8,406 nucleotides of DNA. Source: an uncultured Kingella sp. (lineage in GTDB: Bacteria; Pseudomonadota; Gammaproteobacteria; Burkholderiales; Neisseriaceae). Shown here in pieces: positions 1-5,071 of the stretch. The stretch spans positions 1 to 8,406 of the forward strand of contig CAKARD010000055.1 in assembly GCA_916720425.1 (NCBI GenBank), in the 5' to 3' direction. The notes under the pieces are model-generated. The model was not told the origin of the DNA. It saw only the letters and a list, made by a program, of their open reading frames with translations, and did not search any database. Every line of letters starts with the position of its first letter. Position 1 is the first letter of the stretch. Position numbers and translations under genes: made by a program.

Positions 1-57
1 TAAAAACAGCAGAAGTTTTACGACTGACTGTAACCTGATTTTACAGATGCAACAGAG

Positions 58-672
58 TTGTTGCACACAAATAAAAAAACCATCACCCTGGCGTTTACAG
101 GTGCATCGGGCTTTCCATATGGATTGCGTTTACTAGAATGCTTGTTGCAAGCAGGCGTATCAGTAAATTTGTTGTATTCAAAAGCCGCACAAATTGTGGC
201 GCAACAAGAAGCGCAATTTATTTTGCATGAAGATGTAACACAAGCACAATATTATTTACATCAGTATTTTAATGTTGGATCTGAACAATTGCGTGTATAC
301 GATAAAAATGATTGGTTTGCACCGATTGCATCAGGCAGTGCAGTAGCAGATGCTATGGTCATTTGTCCTGCAAGCATGGGGACGGTGGCTGCTATTGCAC
401 AGGGCATTTCTGATAGTTTATTAGAGCGTGCTGCAGATGTGAGCATTAAAGAAAAACGTCCCGTGATTATTGTGCCACGTGAAACCCCGTTGTCTAGTAT
501 TCATTTGGAAAATCTACTTAAATTATCACAAATAGGCTGTACTATTTTGCCACCGGCACCTGCCTTTTATCACAAGCCAAATAGCATAGAAGACATGATT
601 GATTTTGTGGTTGCACGTATTTTAGATCGCTTGGGTGTATCACATCAATTATCCAAACGCTGGGGAAGTTAA
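58..672 (+). CDS. ubiX: UbiX flavin prenyltransferase
   Basis: The family joins a dimethylallyl group to FMN, making the prenylated flavin that UbiD needs to decarboxylate the ubiquinone precursor; it is cytosolic and usually dodecameric. The 204-residue product shows the flavin-binding TGASG at 14-18, SK at 41-42, the ASGS stretch at 91-94, CPAS at 103-106, ERAADV at 123-128, the KEKRP and VPRETP motifs at 131-144, and the C-terminal PAPAFYHKP at 166-174. It resembles the Pseudomonas form, with an insertion near 57-85, more than the short E. coli form. The start is uncertain. An in-frame stop lies at 31-33 and no ATG follows it before the conserved domain, so TTG at 58 or 61 must be used, and no clear Shine-Dalgarno site precedes either. 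An out-of-frame ATG at 47 could reach this frame only by a -1 slip on the A7 run at 73-79. Function is nearly certain; the exact start is not. Confidence 0.93.
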   Translation: MLHTNKKTITLAFTGASGFPYGLRLLECLLQAGVSVNLLYSKAAQIVAQQEAQFILHEDVTQAQYYLHQYFNVGSEQLRVYDKNDWFAPIASGSAVADAMVICPASMGTVAAIAQGISDSLLERAADVSIKEKRPVIIVPRETPLSSIHLENLLKLSQIGCTILPPAPAFYHKPNSIEDMIDFVVARILDRLGVSHQLSKRWGS

Positions 673-678
673 ATTATT

Positions 679-756
679 ATGGACGGATTACGTGAATTAA
701 TCTTGCTGTTATTACACTTTATTGAATGGTTATTTGGCTTATTTCGTCCTGATTGA
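679..756 (+). CDS. Putative 25-residue single-helix membrane microprotein
   Basis: A short ORF begins 6 bases after the ubiX stop. It has an ATG start, 25 codons and a TGA stop. A purine-rich ribosome-binding candidate, GGGGAAG at 662-668, overlaps the end of ubiX at 10 bases spacing, which suggests translation coupled to ubiX. The product has an acidic start (MDG), a charged pair R5-E6, a hydrophobic stretch at about 7-22 rich in Leu, Ile, Phe and Trp with H13 and E16 inside it, and the end RPD. Its leucine codons are mostly TTA, as in neighbouring genes. It would form one membrane helix or an amphipathic helix. I recognise no family and assign no function. Because it is so short, chance cannot be excluded. 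Confidence 0.45.
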   Translation: MDGLRELILLLLHFIEWLFGLFRPD

Positions 757-768
757 TGTAGGTTAAGG

Positions 769-797
769 TTGTGCGTATGTTATTATGTAACTATAAT
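769..797 (+). promoter_or_regulatory. Promoter candidate for the copper chaperone gene
   Basis: A perfect -10 hexamer TATAAT at 792-797 lies 17 bases after a weak -35 TTGTGC at 769-774. The predicted transcript starts near 804, leaving a leader of about 55 bases before the chaperone gene. An imperfect dyad (ATAA-T-CACA, GT, TGTG-TTAT; 793-811) spans the -10 and predicted start, where a repressor or activator could bind. No terminator is visible between ubiX and this point, so read-through from ubiX is also possible. Confidence 0.5.
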
Positions 798-846
798 CAC
801 AGTTGTGTTATGTAGTATATCACACATATTTTATCTTCTTTTATAC

Positions 847-851
847 AAGGA
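847..851 (+). promoter_or_regulatory. Ribosome-binding site deciding the chaperone start
   Basis: AAGGA at 847-851 lies 7 bases before ATG 859 and only 4 bases before ATG 856. It supports 859 (or 856) as the start rather than the upstream in-frame TTG at 769, which overlaps the promoter candidate and would place unrelated sequence before the signal peptide. Confidence 0.7.
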
Positions 852-858
852 ATGTATG

Positions 859-1353
859 ATGAAAAAAACACTTTTTGCTTTGGCAAGTATGGCATTATGT
901 CAATTAACTTTGGCAGTAGGCATTCAAGTGGGTGATGCCTATGCGTATCCCACTCAGCCTAATATGACACAAGGTGGTGCTTTTGTTTCGTTAACTAATA
1001 CCGATAATCAAGACGACACACTTATCGGTGCAGAAATAGATAAACAATTAGTTGATAAAGTGGAATTGCACACGCATATTAATGATAATGGTGTCATGCG
1101 TATGCGCGAAGTAAAAGGTGGTATTCCGTTGCCTGCAGGTAAAACCCAAGAATTGAAACGCGGTAGCTATCACGTGATGTTTTTTGGTCTGAAAAAACCA
1201 TTTAAAGTTGGCGATAAATTCCAAATGACTTTAAAATTTAAACGTAATAAACCACAAACGGTTACAGTTACCGTACACGAACAACAGTATAAGTCAGGTG
1301 AAGGACATGAGCATAGCCATAATCATGGCGAACATGGCGATCATGCACATTAA
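859..1353 (+). CDS. Periplasmic PCu(A)C copper chaperone with His-rich tail
   Basis: The family binds Cu(I) in the periplasm and delivers it to cuproenzymes such as cytochrome oxidase or, in Neisseria, the nitrite reductase AniA. The 164-residue product starts with a signal peptide (MKK, hydrophobic core 5-18, likely cut after A19). The PCu(A)C domain covers about 25-140. Copper ligands of the family pattern are visible: H71, M80 or M82, then HVM at 105-107. GGIPLPAG at 87-94 and LKKPFKVGD at 111-119 are typical of the fold. After the domain comes a tail (144-164) with seven histidines in the last 15 residues: H150, H152, H154, H156, H159, H162 and H164. A strong terminator follows directly, and the upstream promoter suggests its own transcript. 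C14 lies in a poor lipobox (preceded by Met-Ala-Leu), so a lipoprotein is unlikely. It equates to the gene called accA or pcuC in other species. Confidence 0.9.
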   Translation: MKKTLFALASMALCQLTLAVGIQVGDAYAYPTQPNMTQGGAFVSLTNTDNQDDTLIGAEIDKQLVDKVELHTHINDNGVMRMREVKGGIPLPAGKTQELKRGSYHVMFFGLKKPFKVGDKFQMTLKFKRNKPQTVTVTVHEQQYKSGEGHEHSHNHGEHGDHAH

Positions 1354-1367
1354 TTAAACAGTATTGG

Positions 1368-1400
1368 ACAAGGCGAATAACTGAAGATTCGCCTTGTTTT
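1368..1400 (+). terminator. Rho-independent terminator after the copper chaperone gene
   Basis: A perfect 11-base-pair stem pairs ACAAGGCGAAT (1368-1378) with ATTCGCCTTGT (1387-1397) across an 8-base loop, followed by a T-rich run (TTTTATTTTAT) on the plus strand. On the minus strand the hairpin is not followed by T residues, so it is mainly a plus-strand terminator, though it may also stop the convergent Sel1 gene, whose stop codon lies at 1399-1401 inside the T-run. Confidence 0.9.
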
Positions 1401-1932
1401 ATTTTATATTTTCTAATTGTTTAAGCATGGTCGTAGCATGGATATTGCCTGCTTGAGCGGCTTTTTTATACCACATTTTCGCTTTATTCATATCTTGTTT
1501 TACTCCTGTGCCTGTAGCATAACGCGCAGCAAGATTATTCATAGCTTCATGGTGTCCTTGAGCAGCAGCCTTTTCATACCAATACACAGCTTTGGTATAA
1601 TTTTGGTTGCTCCCTTCGCCTTGACTATACATTAATCCTGCCATAAATTGTGCTTCAGCTTCACCTTGCTTGGCTGCTTGCTCATACCAATACAAAGCCA
1701 ACTTAGCATTGGCTTCCACACCTAATCCATCTTGATATAAGACCGCCAAATTATGTTGTGCCGTTTTGTCGCCTTTTTGTGCCAAAGGAAAGAGTAGTCT
1801 AAAAGCACTAACAAAATCTTGTTTTTGATAAGCTAGTGCGGCTTGTTGGTAAATAGTTTCGTTATTATCTTTAGCGTAAACAACAGAATTTAATAGACAA
1901 AATATAAGTGAAATGTGAAAGAATGGTTTCAT
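1399..1932 (-). CDS. Secreted Sel1-repeat (SLR/TPR-like) protein
   Basis: The 177-residue product has a signal peptide (MKPFFHISLIF..., probable cut after VVYA at 17-20), so it is predicted to be periplasmic. A degenerate first repeat (about 25-54) precedes three clear 36-residue Sel1 repeats at 55-90, 91-126 and 127-162. Each has the pattern A-NLA-Y--G-GV-----KA--WY-KAA-QG; the second and third carry YWYEKAA-like segments. A partial helix at 163-177 ends the protein. Such repeats are protein-binding alpha-solenoids found in envelope-stress, secretion and virulence-linked proteins, but the repeats alone do not give a partner. ATG at 1932 has no Shine-Dalgarno site. A TATACT hexamer at 1944-1939 (minus strand) stands only 6 bases from the ATG, so a leaderless transcript is conceivable, but no -35 element is convincing. 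The gene stands alone, convergent with the chaperone gene and divergent from ilvB. Confidence 0.88.
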   Translation of the reverse strand: MKPFFHISLIFCLLNSVVYAKDNNETIYQQAALAYQKQDFVSAFRLLFPLAQKGDKTAQHNLAVLYQDGLGVEANAKLALYWYEQAAKQGEAEAQFMAGLMYSQGEGSNQNYTKAVYWYEKAAAQGHHEAMNNLAARYATGTGVKQDMNKAKMWYKKAAQAGNIHATTMLKQLENIK

Positions 1933-2019
1933 AAAATAAGTATATGTATACAGGATGGATAATTTTTAATATTTATTGTAACAGAATCTGATTAATAATA
2001 ACATATTTTAACAAAATAC

Positions 2020-2048
2020 TTGCATAAAAATGGGTTTTGCGTTATTGT
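2020..2048 (+). promoter_or_regulatory. Promoter candidate for the ilvB-ilvH operon
   Basis: TTGCAT (2020-2025) is followed after 17 bases by TATTGT (2043-2048), with AT-rich sequence upstream (1981-2019) that could act as an UP element. Transcription would start near 2055, giving a leader of about 170 bases that contains the whole structured element at 2086-2187. A second possibility, TTTACA (2063-2068) with TAGAAT (2084-2089), has a poor 15-base spacer and would start inside that structure. An interrupted dyad, TGGGTTT (2031-2037) with AAACCCA (2068-2074), brackets the -10 and predicted start and could be an operator. Confidence 0.5.
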
Positions 2049-2085
2049 TTGCATTCCATTTCTTTACAAACCCAGCGTCAAAATA

Positions 2086-2187
2086 GAATGGTGATATGAC
2101 TGGTTGTTATCCTGTTTCTCGGTGCGCGTACCCTAAATCGTTGCCCGACACAGTTGCGTTACAGGCGCATTGATAAAACCACCATTC
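2086..2187 (+). ncRNA. Structured 5' leader, candidate cis-regulatory RNA of ilvB-ilvH
   Basis: The leader can fold into one long hairpin. The closing stem pairs GAATGGTG (2086-2093) with CACCATTC (2180-2187), 8 perfect pairs. A second helix pairs GTTGTTATC (2103-2111) with GATAAAAC (2172-2179) with one bulged G, and its 3' strand directly adjoins the closing stem. Further in, CTGT (2112-2115) can pair with ACAG at 2150-2153 or at 2161-2164. TCGG (2119-2122) pairs with CCGA (2145-2148) around a small GC-rich apical hairpin. The segment 2119-2170 has 30 G or C in 52 bases, clearly above its surroundings. There is no U-run after it, so translational control or an anti-termination role fits better than simple attenuation. 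A published betaproteobacterial ilvH RNA motif exists as I recall; membership here is untested. Confidence 0.5.
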
Positions 2188-2212
2188 CCACTTCCATTTT
2201 CGCGTTATTGAT

Positions 2213-2218
2213 AAGAGG
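2213..2218 (+). promoter_or_regulatory. Ribosome-binding site of ilvB
   Basis: AAGAGG lies 5 bases before ATG 2224 and fixes the start. It sits 25 bases downstream of the structured leader, close enough for a structural switch to affect access. No strong complementary anti-Shine-Dalgarno segment was found by eye in the leader. Confidence 0.75.
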
Positions 2219-2223
2219 TTGTC

Positions 2224-4005
2224 ATGCAAATTTCAGGCGCACAAATTCTTGTGCATAGTCTTGCTGCCGAGAACGTAGAATACGTTTTTGGCTATCCAGG
2301 CGGCGCAGTATTGGAAATCTATGATGCTATTTACCAGCTTCGCAAGTTTGAACACATTCTTACAGCACATGAACAAGCCGCTGCACATGCCGCCGATGCA
2401 TATGCACGTGCTAGTGGAAAAGTAGGAGTAGCCTTAGTTACATCTGGACCAGGTGCGACAAATGCACTCACAGGTATTGCCACTGCATATAGCGATTCTA
2501 TTCCATTGGTTGTGATTTCAGGGCAGGTGGGTACGCCTGCTATTGGTTCAGATGCATTCCAAGAAATTGATATGGTGGGTGTTTCTCGCCCATGTGTAAA
2601 ACATAATTTTTTAGTAACACGCATTGAGGATTTAGCCATTACCATCAAAAAGGCCTTCCAAATTGCACAGACAGGACGACCCGGTCCTGTTGTAGTGGAT
2701 ATTGCTAAAGATGTAACTCAAGCCATGTCTAAATTTAGCTATCCGCAAGAAGATGTGTTTATTCGTTCCTATCAACCCGTTACGCAAGGGCATATTGGAC
2801 AGATTAAAAAAGCCGCACAAATGTTAGCAGCGGCAAAACGTCCATTGGTTTATTTTGGTGGAGGGGTGGTATTAAGTAATGCCTCACAGGAATTAATTGA
2901 TTTTGTGCGTACATTAGGTGTACCTTGTGCCAGTACTTTGATGGGTTTGGGTGCCTACCCATCAGGAGACAAACAATATTTGGGTATGCTTGGTATGCAC
3001 GGCACATACGAAGCTAATCTTGCTATGCAAAACGCTGATGTTGTATTGGCAGTGGGCGCGCGTTTTGATGATCGAGTGATTTCTGTGCCATCTAAATTTA
3101 TGGAAAATGGCAAAAAAATCATTCATATTGATATAGATCCTTCTAGTATTGCCAAACGTGTAAAAGTAGATGTACCCATCGTAGGTGATGTAAAAAATGT
3201 TATTACAGAAATCCTTAATTTATGGCGTAAAAACGAGTTAACCTTTCATGATCATGCTTTGGATAATTGGTGGCATACCATTAACGAATGGAGAGCACGA
3301 GATTGTTTGCGCCTACCAACTGTATCCCATGATATTGTTTTACCACAGTACGTTATCCAAACGCTGGCACGTTTAACAAACAATCAAGCCATTATTACCT
3401 CCGATGTGGGGCAACATCAAATGTTTGTGGCACAATATTATCCTTTTCAACGACCACGCCAATGGCTCAATTCAGGTGGTTTGGGAACTATGGGAGTAGG
3501 GCTGCCCTATGCTATAGGTGCACAATTAGCTTTCCCTAAAGAAGATGTATTCTGTGTTACAGGTGAAGGTTCCATTCAAATGAATATTCAAGAATTAGTA
3601 ACTTGTCAACGTTACAAATTACCAATAAAAATTATTTGTTTGAATAACAGCTATTTGGGTATGGTTCGTCAGTGGCAAGAGCTTTATTATGATGATCGTG
3701 AATCAGAAACAGGATTAGCAGTACAACCCGATTTTGTAAAATTAGCCGAAGCCTATGGTCATGTAGGGATGAAAATAGACAAAGCCAGTGATGTAGAGGG
3801 TGCACTGAGAGAAGCTATTGCTTTAAAAGATCGCTGCGTATTCTTGGATTTTATTACAGATAAAAAACAAAACGTTTTCCCTATGGTAGGTAATGGTAAA
3901 GGTTTAGATGAAATGGTTTTACCAGAACACATGCGTCAAACCAAAGCTGATGCTGAAGTCAATGATGTAAATAATCGCAATTATGATAAACGGAGTGTAC
4001 CATGA
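2224..4005 (+). CDS. ilvB: Acetolactate synthase large (catalytic) subunit, biosynthetic
   Basis: The enzyme condenses two pyruvates to 2-acetolactate, or pyruvate with 2-oxobutyrate, using thiamine diphosphate, Mg2+ and FAD; it is the first common step to branched-chain amino acids. The 593-residue product has all three domains: the N-terminal TPP domain (about 1-170) with catalytic E50 in AHEQAA, GYPGG at 23-27 and TSGPGATN at 73-80; the central FAD domain (about 190-330) with YFGGGVV at 210-216 and GMLGMHGTYEAN at 254-265; and the C-terminal TPP domain (about 375-545) with GEGS at 447-450, LNN at 473-475 and RQWQ at 482-485. The usual Mg-binding GDGS reads GEGS, a conservative change I recall also in related proteins. 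Residues 487-502 depart from the commonest IlvI sequence. A polar tail (about 573-593) extends past the fold. The stop overlaps the ilvH start, so subunits are translationally coupled. Neisseria calls this gene ilvI. Confidence 0.97.
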   Translation: MQISGAQILVHSLAAENVEYVFGYPGGAVLEIYDAIYQLRKFEHILTAHEQAAAHAADAYARASGKVGVALVTSGPGATNALTGIATAYSDSIPLVVISGQVGTPAIGSDAFQEIDMVGVSRPCVKHNFLVTRIEDLAITIKKAFQIAQTGRPGPVVVDIAKDVTQAMSKFSYPQEDVFIRSYQPVTQGHIGQIKKAAQMLAAAKRPLVYFGGGVVLSNASQELIDFVRTLGVPCASTLMGLGAYPSGDKQYLGMLGMHGTYEANLAMQNADVVLAVGARFDDRVISVPSKFMENGKKIIHIDIDPSSIAKRVKVDVPIVGDVKNVITEILNLWRKNELTFHDHALDNWWHTINEWRARDCLRLPTVSHDIVLPQYVIQTLARLTNNQAIITSDVGQHQMFVAQYYPFQRPRQWLNSGGLGTMGVGLPYAIGAQLAFPKEDVFCVTGEGSIQMNIQELVTCQRYKLPIKIICLNNSYLGMVRQWQELYYDDRESETGLAVQPDFVKLAEAYGHVGMKIDKASDVEGALREAIALKDRCVFLDFITDKKQNVFPMVGNGKGLDEMVLPEHMRQTKADAEVNDVNNRNYDKRSVP

Positions 4006-4496
4006 ACCGTCATATTTTATCTATTTTGATGGAAAATGAATCAGGTGCAATGAGTCGAGTAGTAGGGCTTTTTTCTGCACGTAACTATAATATTGATTCA
4101 TTATCCGTTGCACCCACTGAAGATCATACTTTGTCGCGCATGACCATTGTTACACGTGGTGATAGTGCAGTCATTGAACAAATTACTAAACAGTTAAACA
4201 AGCTAGTAGAAGTTATTAAAGTGGTAGATTTAAATGAAAGCCATTTTGTAGAGCGTGAGTTGATGTTAATAAAAGTGCGTGCAGTAGGCAAAGATCGTGA
4301 TGAAGTATTGCGACTAACTGATATTTATCGAGCGCAAATTATTGATGTTACTGAAAAAACTTATACAATAGAAGTGACAGGTACCAGTTCTAAATTGGAT
4401 AGCTTTATTGATAATCTAGCAAAAAATAGCATTTTGGAAACTGTACGAACGGGTGCGGCAGGCATTGGTCGTGGTGAGCGGATATTAAGAGTTTAG
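4002..4496 (+). CDS. ilvH: Acetolactate synthase small (regulatory) subunit
   Basis: The protein binds the large subunit, raises its activity and gives feedback inhibition by valine. The 164-residue product matches the usual IlvH length (163 in E. coli). An N-terminal ACT domain (about 3-78) begins ILSILMENESGAMSRV; N12 and G15 correspond to the valine-site region of E. coli IlvH (N11, G14), so valine sensitivity is expected. The segment VAPTEDHTLSRMTI at 36-49 is also typical. The second domain (about 80-164) has VERELMLIKV, QIIDVT and the ending GIGRGERILRV. ATG at 4002 overlaps the ilvB stop (ATGA), and GGAG at 3992-3995 gives a good ribosome-binding site 6 bases upstream. A terminator 10 bases after the stop ends the operon, so ilvC, which follows in Neisseria, must lie elsewhere. 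Confidence 0.97.
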   Translation: MNRHILSILMENESGAMSRVVGLFSARNYNIDSLSVAPTEDHTLSRMTIVTRGDSAVIEQITKQLNKLVEVIKVVDLNESHFVERELMLIKVRAVGKDRDEVLRLTDIYRAQIIDVTEKTYTIEVTGTSSKLDSFIDNLAKNSILETVRTGAAGIGRGERILRV

Positions 4497-4505
4497 CTAA
4501 AAACC

Positions 4506-4536
4506 AAGTCGGGATAATATTTTATCCCGATTTTTT
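4506..4536 (+). terminator. Rho-independent terminator of the ilvB-ilvH operon
   Basis: A 9-base-pair stem pairs TCGGGATAA (4509-4517) with TTATCCCGA (4522-4530) around the loop TATT. It is followed by T6 at 4531-4536, and AAG at 4506-4508 can extend the stem against the T-run. This is a canonical intrinsic terminator. Confidence 0.95.
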
Positions 4537-4603
4537 GGGTTATTTTAGTTTATTTTATATTTAACATAAACTATTGATAATTGATTTAGATAAAATGAGA
4601 TAA

Positions 4604-4630
4604 GACAATAACTCCTATCATGTTATTGCC
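4604..4630 (-). terminator. Weak hairpin, possible terminator of the lptE-holA unit
   Basis: Read on the minus strand, GGCAATAAC (4630-4622) pairs with GTTATTGTC (4612-4604), including one G-U pair, around a 9-base loop. The following sequence TTATCTCATTTTATC is U-rich but broken. It lies 12 bases after the stop of the last minus-strand gene, the right place for a terminator. On the plus strand, 7 pairs precede TTGTTTT, so it may act in both directions. The rest of 4537-4642 shows nothing else. Confidence 0.35.
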
Positions 4631-4642
4631 TTGTTTTGGTAG

Positions 4643-5059
4643 TTAACGTGGTCTTCCTTTAAAAGGAGCGGATGGGTTTATTTTTGACATTTCACGCTGT
4701 GCTGCTTCTCGAGTTATTTTACTGCTTAATTGTTTTTCAGCTTCTTGAACAGAGCATCTCATAGCTTGACTGGCAATAAATAATGCATCTTTTCGTGCCT
4801 GCCCCCCCGTAAAATACATACGACGTAAATTAGCTGGGTTAATTTTGCCTGATTTTAAGTCTATATCAAATTGTAAAGCACTTTGTATTAGTTTTTTTTG
4901 TTTCCAATAAACTGTACCTGTTGCAATGCCAACGATTGCTGCCACACTTAATATGCCAATGATAATGGCACCATACCATGGTGCTCCAATCAAATAAGCT
5001 ATTAAACCAATGAAAATGGCCATGGCTATCCAAATTAAGATTGCCTTTTTTTTATCCAT
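4643..5059 (-). CDS. Hypothetical two-helix membrane protein with charged C-terminal region
   Basis: I do not recognise the family. The 138-residue product begins MDKKK, has two hydrophobic segments at about 6-24 and 28-50 joined by the turn GAPWYG, then a basic stretch WKQKK at 52-56. A soluble part (57-138) follows, rich in Lys, Arg, Gln and Ala, ending in GRPR. A hairpin in the inner membrane with both ends in the cytoplasm is predicted from the flanking positive charges. ATG at 5059 has a good ribosome-binding site (AAAGGAA at 5073-5067, 7 bases away) that overlaps the holA stop, and the gap to holA is 12 bases, so it is co-transcribed and perhaps coupled. Three homopolymers lie in the frame: A8 at codons 3-5, A8 at about codons 54-56 and G7 at codons 84-86. 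The frame is intact here. Confidence 0.8.
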   Translation of the reverse strand: MDKKKAILIWIAMAIFIGLIAYLIGAPWYGAIIIGILSVAAIVGIATGTVYWKQKKLIQSALQFDIDLKSGKINPANLRRMYFTGGQARKDALFIASQAMRCSVQEAEKQLSSKITREAAQREMSKINPSAPFKGRPR

Positions 5060-5071
5060 ATGTATATTCCT

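Noticed and set aside
3..38. Possible last 11 codons of an upstream plus-strand gene ending in TGA at 36-38
   Set aside because: The frame is open from the window edge and reads plausibly (KTAEVLRLTVT), but 11 codons cannot be told from chance, and the other frames are also uninformative. More upstream sequence would decide.
447..450. Reading of the plus-strand window for ubiX-type frameshift or truncation
   Set aside because: The ubiX frame is intact from the TTG start through the C-terminal motif and its length fits the Pseudomonas-type family; only the start is odd.
769..858. Upstream extension of the copper chaperone ORF to TTG 769
   Set aside because: The added residues precede a proper signal peptide, the -10 TATAAT lies inside the extension, and AAGGA is placed for ATG 859.
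2096..2173. 25-codon ORF inside the ilvB leader as a classical attenuation leader peptide
   Set aside because: It has only two Val, two Leu and no Ile codons, no Shine-Dalgarno site, and no terminator hairpin with a U-run before ilvB. The base pairing of the region explains it better, though a translated role is not excluded.
2331..3007. Antisense ORFs of 62 to 105 codons opposite ilvB, and similar shadows opposite ubiX, holA, bamC and the Sel1 gene
   Set aside because: They lie wholly within strongly conserved genes on the other strand and show no family motifs or ribosome-binding sites.
3562..3573. GEGS in place of GDGS in the thiamine-binding motif of IlvB as a sign of an inactive enzyme
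   Set aside because: Glu can replace Asp in metal binding, I recall the same form in related biosynthetic enzymes, and E50 and the rest of the active site are intact.
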